DNA of 64,000 nucleotides from MPNP01 sp963668325 (GTDB taxonomy: Bacteria; Pseudomonadota; Alphaproteobacteria; Rhodobacterales; Rhodobacteraceae), in contig OY764222.1 of the NCBI GenBank assembly GCA_963668325.1, positions 868,001 through 932,000 of the forward strand, given 5' to 3'. The position numbers were made by a program, and so were the translations under genes. How positions within the stretch are numbered: position 1 is the stretch's first letter; each line of letters begins with the position of its first letter. Of this stretch, positions 1 to 9,236 are shown in pieces. The notes beneath the pieces were generated by a model. The model saw only the letters and a list, made by a program, of their open reading frames with translations. It was not told the origin of the DNA and searched no databases.

Positions 1-1181
1 AATTAGCTTCTGCAACGGCCGGCATTAAATATTCCCGCACTGATGTTATGCTGGTAACAATAAAACCGGTTTCAGCTGTTGCTGGTGTTTTTACCAGATC
101 GTCAACCCGCTCTGCTGCCATTATTGATTGTAAAGAAAAACTCCGTAGGATAGCAGAAGTTGATCTCCCAGAGGAGATAGCCATACTGGTTAACTCCGGG
201 AATGCCAATGCCTTTACTGGACAGGCCGGAGAGGTTGCGGTGCAAGAAATCTCCAAACATTCAGCTCACATATTGAATCTCGACACCTCTCATGTATTTA
301 CCGCTTCGACTGGTGTCATCGGCGAACCCTTGGCTTTTGATAAAATAAACAGGGTTCTTGGCGAACTAAAAAACAATCTCTCGGCAAACAATCTAAAGGG
401 TGCAGCCCATGCAATTATGACGACCGATACCTTCCCCAAAGGTGCAGGTATCGTTGTTGATTGTTCTGGTATACCTGTTGCAATTTCTGGGATTGCCAAG
501 GGCTCTGGTATGATTGCACCCGACATGGCGACAATGCTGGCTTATGTCTTTACTGACGCCAGGATTAATCAGTCCACTCTACAAGACATGGTTTCAGAAT
601 TAACCGATAAAACCTTCAATTCAGTTACGGTTGATGGTGACACCTCCACCTCAGATACCTTTATGGTGGTTGCTACAGGGATGGCTGAAAATGAAGAAAT
701 TGTCGGGCAAGACTCTATCAACGCCATGAAATTTAAAGAAGGATTGAACGTTGTGATGATGTCCTTGGCCCAGCAAATAGCGCGAGATGGTGAAGGGGCT
801 ACCAAATTTATTACAATTGATGTGACCGGAGCGGAAAATGATATCGGTGCAAAAAAGGTTGCACAATCAATTGCCAACTCGCCATTGGTAAAAACGGCAA
901 TTTCTGGGGAGGATCCAAATTGGGGAAGAATTGTCATGGCCATTGGCAAATCCGGGGCCAAGGCAAACCGAGATCTGTTGAAAATTTTCTTTGGGGATAT
1001 TCTGGTTGCAGAAAAAGGGCAGGTTGCCAACAGTTATCAGGAGAAGCAAGGACAAGAATACATGAAAAATCAGGAAATCAGCATAGCTGTGGATTTAGGC
1101 CTGGGCAAAGGGCATGCTCGATTTTGGACATGTGATTTTTCGCATGGGTATGTTGCCATCAATGCTGATTACCGATCATGA
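1..1181 (+). CDS. argJ: Glutamate N-acetyltransferase / N-acetylglutamate synthase (5' end outside window)
   Basis: Moves the acetyl group from N2-acetylornithine to glutamate in cyclic arginine biosynthesis, in the cytoplasm. The frame is open from base 3 and reads as family sequence (ATAGIKYSRTDV) before the first ATG at 48. The true start therefore lies left of the window and that ATG is internal. The self-cleavage site KGSGMIAPDMATML is intact, with the nucleophile Thr codon at 531-533. The oxyanion-hole run TASTGVIG starts near 300. The end, YVAINADYRS, is the usual family terminus. The stop overlaps the mutT start as ATGA, so the two are probably translationally coupled. The acetylglutamate link to the dgcN-dgcA cluster at 3.6-5.6 kb may be more than chance (inference). 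Confidence 0.95.
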   Translation, partial: LASATAGIKYSRTDVMLVTIKPVSAVAGVFTRSSTRSAAIIDCKEKLRRIAEVDLPEEIAILVNSGNANAFTGQAGEVAVQEISKHSAHILNLDTSHVFTASTGVIGEPLAFDKINRVLGELKNNLSANNLKGAAHAIMTTDTFPKGAGIVVDCSGIPVAISGIAKGSGMIAPDMATMLAYVFTDARINQSTLQDMVSELTDKTFNSVTVDGDTSTSDTFMVVATGMAENEEIVGQDSINAMKFKEGLNVVMMSLAQQIARDGEGATKFITIDVTGAENDIGAKKVAQSIANSPLVKTAISGEDPNWGRIVMAIGKSGAKANRDLLKIFFGDILVAEKGQVANSYQEKQGQEYMKNQEISIAVDLGLGKGHARFWTCDFSHGYVAINADYRS

Positions 1182-1576
1182 AGATTGGTCTGGCTGCAGT
1201 AGTAGCTCTGGTGGACCCGGATGGTCGAATTCTTCTTGCTCGAAGACCACTTCACAAATCCTTCGGTGGTCTTTGGGAATTCCCTGGAGGAAAGGTGGAA
1301 CCAAATGAAACGCCTGAAATAACTGCCTTGCGGGAACTCAAGGAAGAACTTGGAATTGATACTTGGTCCAACTGCCTGGCACCTTTAACCTTTGCCAGCC
1401 ATAAATATGATGACTTGCACCAGGTCCTGCTTTTATTTGTCTGTCGAAAATGGCATGGAATTCCTTATCCCATGGAAGATAATGAACTGAGGTGGGTAAA
1501 GACTTCCGATCTAATGAAATATTCCATGCCCCCAGCAAATAAAGGAATTATGGCTATTCTGAGGGATTGGCTATGA
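1178..1576 (+). CDS. mutT: NUDIX hydrolase, MutT / 8-oxo-dGTP diphosphatase type
   Basis: A 132-residue NUDIX protein, expected to hydrolyse oxidised nucleoside triphosphates such as 8-oxo-dGTP. The complete NUDIX box GX5EX7REUXEEXGU runs from Gly38 to Ile60 (REL and EELGI are visible), after the LWEFPGGKVE entry typical of MutT. The length is normal. The ATG overlaps the argJ stop by four bases (ATGA). argJ followed by mutT is a common alphaproteobacterial pair. MutT-like enzymes vary in substrate, so the sanitising role is a family inference. Confidence 0.88.
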   Translation: MKIGLAAVVALVDPDGRILLARRPLHKSFGGLWEFPGGKVEPNETPEITALRELKEELGIDTWSNCLAPLTFASHKYDDLHQVLLLFVCRKWHGIPYPMEDNELRWVKTSDLMKYSMPPANKGIMAILRDWL

Positions 1577-1594
1577 AAGTTATTAAATTATTTC

Positions 1595-1621
1595 GTTGCT
1601 TCGCCAACGGATGAAAGCAAC
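1595..1621. terminator. Stem-loop between convergent mutT and ATPase genes
   Basis: Perfect 7-bp arms GTTGCTT (1595-1601) and AAGCAAC (1615-1621) enclose 13 nt, followed on the plus strand by TTTCTG. It lies between two converging genes. The U-tract is poor, so it is only a weak terminator candidate. Confidence 0.3.
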
Positions 1622-1648
1622 TTTCTGAAGAAAATATTGGAATGTAAA

Positions 1649-3307
1649 TCAGAAAGGGCTGGGTGAGTCAAAGGGGTCTGGTTCATCAGGTTTGGGTCTA
1701 GGAGCAGGAACTGGTTCAATATCAAAACTTCTGGCCATATCATGTATATCGACTACCTTAAAGCCATCTGCTGTAAATTTGGCCCGTTGTTCGGGAAAAA
1801 AAGAAGGGGAAAACAACATTCTCCGGCGAATAGATTTTTCTCTTAACCTCGTTCCAGCTTCACTTTTGCCCAACTCATCTAGAAACAAATCCTGTTCATC
1901 TATCACCTTCTGAGAATTATGTCGCTCTGGATTTCGCTTGGCACTTCCCAACCAAACCAAGGGAGGAACGTGCTTTTTATTGGAAGCCATGACATCAATT
2001 TCCAAATCAAGGGTGGTCACTTTCCCATTTTCATTTTTCTTTTTGACAGAACGCCATACTCCTGATTTGCACCAGGTAACATTCTCCTGAGTAGCGAGCC
2101 AGGTCTCTGCCATTCGTTCTAAAACTCCCCCTTCAAGTGTTTCCATACGTCTAGCCAATAGGCCTTGATCCAGTACTAACTCCATTTCATTCCTTCTCGT
2201 TTCAGGCTTTTGGACTACGATTTCACCAAAAACAGAAATCTGAAACAGGGTGTTATTATCGACAATTCTCCAGCGTACAGACCCCTTGTCATAAAAAGGA
2301 GCACTCATATCCACAAGCTCAAGGTGATTCATCAGTTGGATGAGGGCTTTTTCCCTAGTATCTTTGTCGTACAACTTTTTGTTAAGCCCATCAAGTTGAT
2401 CCCCTTTGGGTTTATTTTGTCCAATTTGGAGAAGAATTTCACGTTGAACTTCTGGAAGTTCAATATAGGCCTTGGTATCAAAGCGTTCTTCTTGATTACC
2501 TTTCAATAAATTTAGTTCGGTAGCTATGAAAGCATGCCTCCACTCTTTGATGTCCTTTATGTCATACAGATGAGAATAACTTCTATGAGTACAATAACGA
2601 TTCCAATGGCGGGGTATTCCTCCATAAGCCGTCCACAATGTCAGAAATCTCTTTGGATCAGATAAAACACCCTGTTGGTTTGCCATTTCCATGACTGTTG
2701 ATAAGTTCCACTGGCTCAACCGCAATGCACGGTCATCTCTCTGATACAAAGGTGCTGTCATCTGAAACAATTTCAAAACTTTTTGCTGGTGTGATCCCAT
2801 CATAACAACTTTGCCAGGATAAAGCCGTCCCCAATCACCTAGTCCACCCCTGGAAATATCAATGACATGTTTGATTTCACTGGCCAGTCCCAATTTTTTA
2901 TTGCCTGCATGATGAAACTCTTCAAACACGACAACTGCGCCAAAGCGTAAAAGTAAGGTTAGTATCTCTCCAAACCAGATAATATTATTATGGAAGTATT
3001 CTCGCTTGGGGAGTAAGCCTTCAATGGCCTGTAAACCTGATATTCTGGCCGCATTCATTAACAAATCAATAACAACTTCACCAGGATTGGGTACAGTTTC
3101 AGGATCCGGTAATTCGATGGTGATAAATGGCAAATCAGCCGGAGCTTTAATTTTCATTTCAAAAAGGAGTCGACGCTTACCTACCCCTCGCCGTCCTAGT
3201 ACAAGGAGAGCCGCAAAACGACGATCTTTAGGAACCTCTTTGTATTCAAATTAATGAACCAAATCCTGTAAAACTTTTTTCCGGCCATAAAAATGCCAGT
3301 TATTCAT
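1649..3307 (-). pseudogene. Archaeal-type AAA ATPase (ATPase_2/DUF234-like), interrupted by an early in-frame stop
   Basis: The longest uninterrupted frame (start at 3157) lacks a P-loop, but family sequence continues upstream in the same frame. An ATG at 3307 opens MNNWHFYGRKKVLQDLVH, then a TAA at 3251-3253 (codon 19), then FEYKEVPKDRRFAALLVL and the P-loop GRRGVGKR. There is no ATG, GTG or TTG between the TAA and the ATG at 3157, so translation from 3157 would lose the nucleotide-binding site. The P-loop also has Arg where Ser/Thr is expected after GK. A Walker B-like run AVVVFEEFHH is present. The rest (about 500 residues, Pro/Asp-rich tail) is open, so the lesion is recent, a sequence error, or read through. 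Members of this group are nucleotide-binding proteins of unclear role. No linked partner gene is seen. Confidence 0.75.
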
Positions 3308-3652
3308 CAGAAGTCCCCATTAATTTCTCTAAGTCTGAAAAGACGAGCGTTAAAAATAAAACAAATTGATCCAAGTCGGTCGAATAAAGCCAATTATGCA
3401 CCACGAGTAATTTAGAAATTGGCTATAGCCCAAGCTATAATTTTGCTACCTTGGTTTATGTTTGGAGATATTGAATTGTTTCATTAACAGTCACATTTAT
3501 TGTCTTCTGTAATTGAATATATCCTTTATGGTGAAAGTTCGTTGAATTAATTTCAAAAGAAAAATTTTTTCGAACTGCCCTTTAAATAATTCTCCCTATC
3601 GCTGACTTTATTTGCTTGATTTTGTATTCCGCTTCTCTTTATTGGTGTGACT
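3308..3652. other. Non-coding gap, about 345 bp
   Basis: AT-rich spacer between the divergent ATPase pseudogene and dgcN, presumably holding the dgcN promoter. No coding frame, tRNA or clear terminator was recognised. The only symmetric element noticed is the 10-bp palindrome GGCTATAGCC at 3421-3430. Confidence 0.5.
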
Positions 3653-4654
3653 ATGATTGAAAATCCTTATTTATTATTCCTTGGCGATGCTCACGATAGA
3701 CTCGCTGCCAAAGTTGCCATTGGCATAAATGATTGGCGGCCGGAGTATGCTGTCGGTCAATACCGGTTGCAAGGTTGTAACGCTGATTTGGGAATAGATG
3801 ATATCTCAATTCGTGAAGCTGTGGCAAGAGGAGCTAAAACCTTGGTCATAGGTGTGGCCAACCGAGGTGGAGTAATCTCCCAAGGTTGGAAACCCCACCT
3901 TTTGGAAGCCTTGGATGCTGGTATGGATTTGGCCTCTGGCTTGCATGTCCTATTGAATGACCAGCAAGATCTTGTGCAAAAGGCTAAGGAAACAGGCAGA
4001 AAATTATTCGATGTACGCAAGCCTAATGTGGACTACCCGATAGCTGATGGTCAGAAGCGACCTGGCAAAAGATGTGTTGCTGTTGGAACCGACGTATCGG
4101 TTGGTAAGATGTATGTTTCTTTGGCTCTACACCAGGAAATGCGGGCCCGTGGGAAGAAAACCGCCTTTCGAGCTACTGGCCAGACAGGTATTCTGATTGA
4201 GGGTGATGGTGTACCACTGGATGCCGTGGTAGCTGATTTCATGGCGGGTTCGATTGAGTATTTGTCCCCTGCCCAAGATGAGGATCACTGGGACTTTATT
4301 GAAGGCCAGGGGTCTTTGTTTCATGCCTCATATTCCGGCGTTTCGTTGTCAATCATTCATGGTGGCCAGCCAGATGCGCTCGTATTATGCCATGAACCGG
4401 CAAGAGAGTTTATGCGTGGCCTTCCTGGTTACAAATTACCTACATTGGAGGCCTTGCGAGATCTGTCGTTGACCATGGCCAAGGTGGTAAATCCCGCTTG
4501 CAAGGTTGTTGGCATCTCACTGAACACCAGGAACATGGATGAAACAGAAGCCCGGCAAGTGGTGGATGAAATAGAACAGAGAATGGAATTGCCTACAACC
4601 GACCCCGTACGGTTTGGAGTAGGTAAGATTGTAGATTCTCTGTTAGCTCTTTAA
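3653..4654 (+). CDS. dgcN: D-glutamate N-acetyltransferase (DUF1611 family)
   Basis: DUF1611 protein of the DgcN type, which acetylates D-glutamate to N-acetyl-D-glutamate in the DgcN-DgcA D-glutamate catabolic pathway. The N-terminal half carries the family run GVANRGGVISQGW, and the C-terminal half has a P-loop-like GTDVSVGKM near residues 145-153. Length (about 333 residues) is normal. The start is taken as the ATG at 3653; a GTG at 3647 is in frame, and neither has a strong ribosome site. The next gene begins 16 nt downstream and is the matching racemase, which makes the assignment much firmer than sequence alone. Likely first gene of a three-gene operon. Confidence 0.85.
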   Translation: MIENPYLLFLGDAHDRLAAKVAIGINDWRPEYAVGQYRLQGCNADLGIDDISIREAVARGAKTLVIGVANRGGVISQGWKPHLLEALDAGMDLASGLHVLLNDQQDLVQKAKETGRKLFDVRKPNVDYPIADGQKRPGKRCVAVGTDVSVGKMYVSLALHQEMRARGKKTAFRATGQTGILIEGDGVPLDAVVADFMAGSIEYLSPAQDEDHWDFIEGQGSLFHASYSGVSLSIIHGGQPDALVLCHEPAREFMRGLPGYKLPTLEALRDLSLTMAKVVNPACKVVGISLNTRNMDETEARQVVDEIEQRMELPTTDPVRFGVGKIVDSLLAL

Positions 4655-4670
4655 CCGCTGTCTTTTCTTC

Positions 4671-5636
4671 ATGAAAATAACCGTAAAAGATAATAGTTTC
4701 CGGTTAAAACAGCCCTTTATAATTTCTCGGGGGGCCAGAAGCTTTGCCAATGTGCTTACCGTTGAAATTGAAGAACATGGCTTTGTCGGTCGGGGGGAAT
4801 GCGTTCCTTATAAAAGATATGGCGAAACTCTGGCATCGGTAACCGAAACAATTCAAATGGTTGCACCACCCCTTAACCGCGAAACTTTACAAAACATGCT
4901 TCCGCCAGGAGCTGCAAGGAATGCCCTTGATTGTGCCTTATGGGACCTTGAGGCCAAGAAAAACGGCAAGGCTGTTTGGCAACTGGCCGGAATAAAGCAA
5001 TTGAATCCCCTGATATCTACCTACACGATCTCTCTCAATACCCCAGAAGAAATGTATAGTGAGGCCTTAGCTAACAGGGACCGACCTGTCCTGAAGGTTA
5101 AACTTGGAGGAAACGGGGATATTGCCAGGATTGAAACCATCAGACAAGCTGCACCTGATGCCAAGGTAATTGTCGATGCCAATGAATCCTGTAGTCAAAA
5201 TGATTTTCCTGATTTGCTTGCCAAACTGGAAGAGTTGGATATTTCCTTGGTTGAACAGCCTTTTCCCGCCGGTCAGGACCAATTTTTAAATGGCTTTGAA
5301 TCCCCTATTCCCATTTGTGCCGATGAAAGCTGCCATGATCGCACTTCACTTGACGATCTGGTTGGAAAATACAGTATGATAAACATCAAACTTGATAAGG
5401 CGGGTGGTTTGACTGAAGCTCTACACCTCCTTAAGAAAGGTAGGGGAATGGGTTTTGACATCATGGTCGGTTGCATGATTGGTTCTTCTCTTGCCATGGC
5501 ACCGGCGATGCTTGTAGCACAATATGCCTCCATTGTAGATTTGGATGGACCATTACTCCTGGCTGAGGACCGCCAGCATGGACTTTCCTTTGAGGGCTCC
5601 AAAATTTTTCCACCGGAAGCCACCCTTTGGGGTTAA
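4671..5636 (+). CDS. dgcA: N-acetyl-D-glutamate racemase (enolase superfamily, dipeptide-epimerase-like)
   Basis: Enolase-superfamily member of the muconate-lactonizing/dipeptide epimerase subgroup. The KxK base pair is Lys142/Lys144 in VLKVKLGG. Metal ligands are Asp169 (VDANES), Glu195 (LVEQPF) and Asp218 (CADES). The opposite base is Lys240 in INIKLDKAGGL. By sequence it could be called an L-Ala-D/L-Glu epimerase. Its position directly behind the DUF1611 gene and before a D-amino acid transaminase favours DgcA, which turns N-acetyl-D-glutamate into the L form. The product could then be deacetylated or feed arginine synthesis (inference). Confidence 0.85.
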   Translation: MKITVKDNSFRLKQPFIISRGARSFANVLTVEIEEHGFVGRGECVPYKRYGETLASVTETIQMVAPPLNRETLQNMLPPGAARNALDCALWDLEAKKNGKAVWQLAGIKQLNPLISTYTISLNTPEEMYSEALANRDRPVLKVKLGGNGDIARIETIRQAAPDAKVIVDANESCSQNDFPDLLAKLEELDISLVEQPFPAGQDQFLNGFESPIPICADESCHDRTSLDDLVGKYSMINIKLDKAGGLTEALHLLKKGRGMGFDIMVGCMIGSSLAMAPAMLVAQYASIVDLDGPLLLAEDRQHGLSFEGSKIFPPEATLWG

Positions 5637-5669
5637 TTGTTATTTATTCAGGATAGTACAGGTAATGAA

Positions 5670-6524
5670 ATGAAACGCACAGTATATGTAAACGGAAAAT
5701 ATCTACCGGAAGACGAAGCTAAGGTTTCCATCTTTGACCGGGGTTTTTTATTTGCAGATGGGGTTTACGAAGTAACTTCCGTCTTGGAAGGGAAATTAAT
5801 CGATTTTCCTGGTCATCAAAGAAGACTGGCAAGGTCCCTGAATGAACTTGGGATGAAAGTACCATGTTCTGATGAGGATTTGTTGGAAATTCATCGGCAA
5901 TTGATTGCTAGGAACGAACTTCATGAAGGAATGATTTACCTTCAGATAACCAGGGGTGCTGCCGATAGGGATTTTTTATTTCCTGAAACGTCTGTGCCAA
6001 CCTTAGTTCTGTTTACCCAAGCCAAGAATCTAACAAATTCACCTAAAATCAAATCTGGTTATAAGGTCATTACTGTTCCTGATCAAAGGTGGAAAAGACG
6101 AGATATTAAAACAGTCCAGCTGTTGTATCCTTCAATGGCCAAAATGGAAGCATCCAGAGCCGGAGCTGATGATGCCTGGCTGGTTGAGGATGGTTTCATT
6201 ACCGAGGGTACCTCCAACAATGCCTATATTGTGCAATCTTCAGGAAATATTATAACCAGAAACCTTTCCAATGACATTCTGCACGGCATAACCAGGGCTT
6301 CCTTATTAGAGTTTGCTGCCGAAGAGGGCGTCACAGTTGAACAAAGACCGTTCACGGTCGCCGAGGCTCTAGAAGCTGAGGAGGCATTTATTACAGCAGC
6401 CTCCTTGTTCGTTGCTCCTGTAGTTGAAATTGACGGCAAGGCAATCGGCAATGGGAAACCCGGCCCCGTCGCCATTAAATTGCGAAAAATCTACCTTGTG
6501 AAATCCATGGAATCAGCGATTTAG
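5670..6524 (+). CDS. dat: D-amino acid aminotransferase (class IV, PLP)
   Basis: Fold-type IV transaminase expected to interconvert D-alanine and 2-oxoglutarate with pyruvate and D-glutamate. The PLP lysine is about Lys147 in RRDIKTVQLL. The cofactor-phosphate region TEGTSNNAYIV and the N-terminal IFDRGFLFADGVYEV both match the D-amino acid branch rather than branched-chain transaminases. The start is the ATG at 5670, preceded by ACAGG; a longer TTG frame from 5637 abuts the dgcA stop and is less likely. Position behind dgcN-dgcA suggests it supplies or drains D-glutamate, linking D-alanine turnover to acetylation and racemisation. Confidence 0.85.
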   Translation: MKRTVYVNGKYLPEDEAKVSIFDRGFLFADGVYEVTSVLEGKLIDFPGHQRRLARSLNELGMKVPCSDEDLLEIHRQLIARNELHEGMIYLQITRGAADRDFLFPETSVPTLVLFTQAKNLTNSPKIKSGYKVITVPDQRWKRRDIKTVQLLYPSMAKMEASRAGADDAWLVEDGFITEGTSNNAYIVQSSGNIITRNLSNDILHGITRASLLEFAAEEGVTVEQRPFTVAEALEAEEAFITAASLFVAPVVEIDGKAIGNGKPGPVAIKLRKIYLVKSMESAI

Positions 6525-6542
6525 GACTTTCAAAACAATCAT

Positions 6543-7175
6543 TTACCAACGGGTGTGGGGATTAGCATACAAATCTGCAAGAGCGTCAACATCTGACATT
6601 TCCTCACCTATCCCCAATGATATCTTCCCCAAAGAATTAATGGTATCTTCCATGGCAAATTCGGTTGACCAGCGTACGTTCTCCAATGCCTTGGGTGGAA
6701 GGGATCTCTTACCCTTCAGCCCAATCAACCAAAAACCTCCATCCGGTGATGGTGCGATATAGACATCGTATTTCCCCATGGAATGGATCGCTCGGGCAAT
6801 TTGGGAAGGTTTGATCCCTGGAATATCAGAACCGATAATTATGGTTGGGCCTGGCTGAAGTTGACGAAAAACATTTTTCATCCTTTGGCCCAAATGACCT
6901 GTCCCTTGGGAAATTCTCTTTACTTTTTCTGGCCAGACCCTGCTTAACAAACCAGCGTGGTCAGGCGAAACGGCCAGGTATGTTTCCCATCGAGGGTCCC
7001 TGGTTAAACGATTTATGGTTTTCTGACTTACCTCTCGGTACCATTTCGTCGCATTGATGGTCCCAAGATCTTTGGCCAATCGGGTTTTTACCGAGCCTGG
7101 ATTTGGCTCCTTGACAAAAATAGCCAAGCGAGGATAGTTTGTTTTACCGGAAAAAATCCCTGAGGCATTGAACAT
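6543..7175 (-). CDS. TIGR04282/DUF2064-type glycosyltransferase-like protein
   Basis: About 210 residues with a nucleotide-sugar-transferase-like Rossmann core. It has the family opener LAIFVKEPNPGSVKTRLAKDLG, the central IIGSDIPGIKPSQI and the run SPDGGFWLIGLKG. Family members are annotated as glycosyltransferases (some linked to arsenosugar synthesis), but their substrates are largely unknown and no arsenic gene is near. The start at 7175 overlaps the end of dapE by 32 nt on the same strand, so it probably follows dapE in one transcript. It converges on the transaminase gene with an 18-nt gap. Confidence 0.7.
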   Translation of the reverse strand: MFNASGIFSGKTNYPRLAIFVKEPNPGSVKTRLAKDLGTINATKWYREVSQKTINRLTRDPRWETYLAVSPDHAGLLSRVWPEKVKRISQGTGHLGQRMKNVFRQLQPGPTIIIGSDIPGIKPSQIARAIHSMGKYDVYIAPSPDGGFWLIGLKGKRSLPPKALENVRWSTEFAMEDTINSLGKISLGIGEEMSDVDALADLYANPHTRW

Positions 7176-8289
7176 AAACTGATTTCAGATCCTTGATATG
7201 TTGGATTTCTACATGTTCATCCACTTGATGTATGGTTTTTCCAACCAGGCCCACCTCTACAACAGGACAATGGTGCGTGATGAACCTGGCATCCGAAGTA
7301 CCCCCCGAAGTGGACAATTCAGGCTGTATTCCCAGAGTTTGATATACGGCATTGGCAACCAGGTCGGTAAATTCTCCTTTTGGTGTTATAAAACTTTCCG
7401 CGGAAGAAAGAACATCTAATTTACTTTTACAGTTATGCTCTGAAGCAACCTTGTTTACCTCATCTTGAATCCAGATCAACAGACTCTTTGAGGTATGTTG
7501 ATCACTGAAGCGAATATTGAAAAGGGCTGTACAATTTGACGGTACTATGTTGGATGTATTGTTACCTGTATCAATTGAAGCCAGAGCCAAATTCGTAGGC
7601 TGAAAATTGTCTGAGCCTTCATCCAGCTTCCTGGAGGAAAGGCGGTATCCTAAATGGGCCATGGCCTCAACCGGATTTATATAACGTTCGGGGTAGGCAG
7701 AATGTCCTTGTACACCCTGCAAGGCTATTTTAACTGAAAGTGAACCCCTTCTTCCTATTTTAATGGCTTCTCCCATTATCTCCGGGCAAGTGGGCTCACC
7801 AACAATACAGACATCCATTTTCTGGTTTTGGGTTTCCATCCAATCAAAGATGGCTCTGGTTCCATCCACCGCCTTGGCTTCTTCATCACCTGTTATGGTA
7901 ATAATCAGGGAACCCTTTGGAGGTGTTTCCCGAACCAGGGTCACCGCAGCTGCCACGAAAGCTGCAACCCCGGATTTCATATCAGCAGTTCCTCTTCCCC
8001 ATAGTCTATCCTGTTTAATTTCACCACCGAATGGGTCGACTGACCAAGCATCAACATCACCTGCTGGAACAGTGTCGGTATGGCCGTTAAAGCCAAAAAC
8101 AGGACCATCCTGGCCCCACCGGGCAAAAAGGTTCGGAATACCGTTACGATCTACCCTCTGACACCTGAAATTCGCTTGCTCAAGAATTTCCGTCAAAATT
8201 TGAAGCGCACCCCCTTCGAGAGGAGTAACCGATTTGCATTGAACCAGTTTTTGGGTAAGTTTTATCGGATCAACCAAATTGTTGGACAT
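7144..8289 (-). CDS. dapE: Succinyl-diaminopimelate desuccinylase
   Basis: Zn-dependent M20 peptidase-family enzyme that releases succinate from N-succinyl-LL-diaminopimelate in lysine and peptidoglycan-DAP synthesis. Metal and catalytic residues are visible in order: His in FGFNGHTDTVPAGD, Asp in GRGTADMKSG, the Glu-Glu pair in GDEEAK, Glu in VGEPTCPE, and a late His in KTIHQVDEHV. About 381 residues, normal length. The start is the ATG at 8289 because GGAG lies five bases before it; an in-frame ATG at 8304 is less well placed. It follows dapD with 30 nt between, forming a dapD-dapE operon. Confidence 0.93.
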   Translation of the reverse strand: MSNNLVDPIKLTQKLVQCKSVTPLEGGALQILTEILEQANFRCQRVDRNGIPNLFARWGQDGPVFGFNGHTDTVPAGDVDAWSVDPFGGEIKQDRLWGRGTADMKSGVAAFVAAAVTLVRETPPKGSLIITITGDEEAKAVDGTRAIFDWMETQNQKMDVCIVGEPTCPEIMGEAIKIGRRGSLSVKIALQGVQGHSAYPERYINPVEAMAHLGYRLSSRKLDEGSDNFQPTNLALASIDTGNNTSNIVPSNCTALFNIRFSDQHTSKSLLIWIQDEVNKVASEHNCKSKLDVLSSAESFITPKGEFTDLVANAVYQTLGIQPELSTSGGTSDARFITHHCPVVEVGLVGKTIHQVDEHVEIQHIKDLKSVYVQCLRDFFR

Positions 8290-8319
8290 GTATTCTCCAG
8301 CCATGAATTTAGGCAGGAA

Positions 8320-9147
8320 TTAGTCCCGCAAAAGTTCATTTATTGATGTTTTACTGCGGGTTTTTGAATCCACTTGCTTGACGATTACAGCACAATAAAG
8401 ATTGACATTATTGGAACTGGGCAACGACCCCGAAACCACCACGGAGTAAGGAGGAATTTCACCGTAGGATACGGTCCCATTCGTTCGATCAAAGATCTTG
8501 GTAGACTGACCTATATAGACTCCCATGCCAACCACTGACCCTTCTCTTACAATAACGCCCTCTACAATTTCAGATCGGGCACCGATGAAGCAATTATCCT
8601 CTATTATGGTTGGTCCTGCCTGCATGGGTTCAAGCACACCTCCAATACCTGCTCCACCTGAAAGATGGACGTTTTTTCCAATTTGAGCACAGGAACCAAC
8701 AGTTGCCCAGGTGTCGACCATGGTACCTTCATCCACATATGCCCCGAGATTAACAAAAGAGGGCATTAAAACCACACCAGGTGCAATGTAGGCGGATTTT
8801 CGGACAATACAGTTCGGTACAGCCCGGAAGCCTGCTTGTTGCCAATCCTCAGCAGTCCAGCCCTTGAATTTGGAATCAACTTTATCCCACCAAGTGGTAT
8901 TTTGAGGTCCCCCGTCCTGGGGTTCCATGTCCTGGAGGCGAAAACCAAGCAAAACAGATTTTTTTGCCCACTGGTTGACAACCCATGTTCCATCAGCCTT
9001 CCTTTCGGCAACACGAATTTTTCCCTTGTCCAGTTTTTCCAGGGTTTCGGTTATGGCATTCCTGGTTGACCCGGTTGTACTTGGATTGATGTCCGCTCGG
9101 TTCTCCCAAGCTTCTTCAATAGCATTTTCCAGTTCACTAACTTGCAT
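8320..9147 (-). CDS. dapD: Tetrahydrodipicolinate N-succinyltransferase
   Basis: Transfers succinyl from succinyl-CoA to tetrahydrodipicolinate, the step two reactions before DapE. The N-terminal SELENAIEEAWENRADI, the central FRAVPNCIVRKSAYIAPGVVLMPS, and the left-handed beta-helix hexapeptides (GAYVDEGTMVDTWATVGSCAQIG, described here as consecutive turns) are typical. The start at ATG 9147 gives the usual family N-terminus; an ATG at 9180 would add eleven residues and has no ribosome site. The C-terminus SLPSSNNVNLYCAVIVKQVD is as expected. Heads the dapD-dapE operon. Confidence 0.93.
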   Translation of the reverse strand: MQVSELENAIEEAWENRADINPSTTGSTRNAITETLEKLDKGKIRVAERKADGTWVVNQWAKKSVLLGFRLQDMEPQDGGPQNTTWWDKVDSKFKGWTAEDWQQAGFRAVPNCIVRKSAYIAPGVVLMPSFVNLGAYVDEGTMVDTWATVGSCAQIGKNVHLSGGAGIGGVLEPMQAGPTIIEDNCFIGARSEIVEGVIVREGSVVGMGVYIGQSTKIFDRTNGTVSYGEIPPYSVVVSGSLPSSNNVNLYCAVIVKQVDSKTRSKTSINELLRD

Positions 9148-9236
9148 TTCGCTTTCCAATCCTTTCAAGTCATATTTCAACAGATGGGGGTTCGATCCTT
9201 GAACTGAAGATCAATTAGGATTACTCCAAGCCCAAT

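Noticed and set aside
569..1030. Antisense open frames opposite argJ
   Set aside because: They lie wholly opposite a well-conserved gene, have no family sequence and no ribosome site; shadow frames.
1649..3157. A normal 502-residue ATPase starting at 3157
   Set aside because: The P-loop and preceding family sequence lie upstream in the same frame beyond that ATG, so the gene is longer and interrupted.
9187..9201. T-arm-like sequence GGGGGTTCGATCC just upstream of dapD
   Set aside because: No acceptor, D or anticodon arms can be built around it on either strand, and one side is inside dapD coding sequence.
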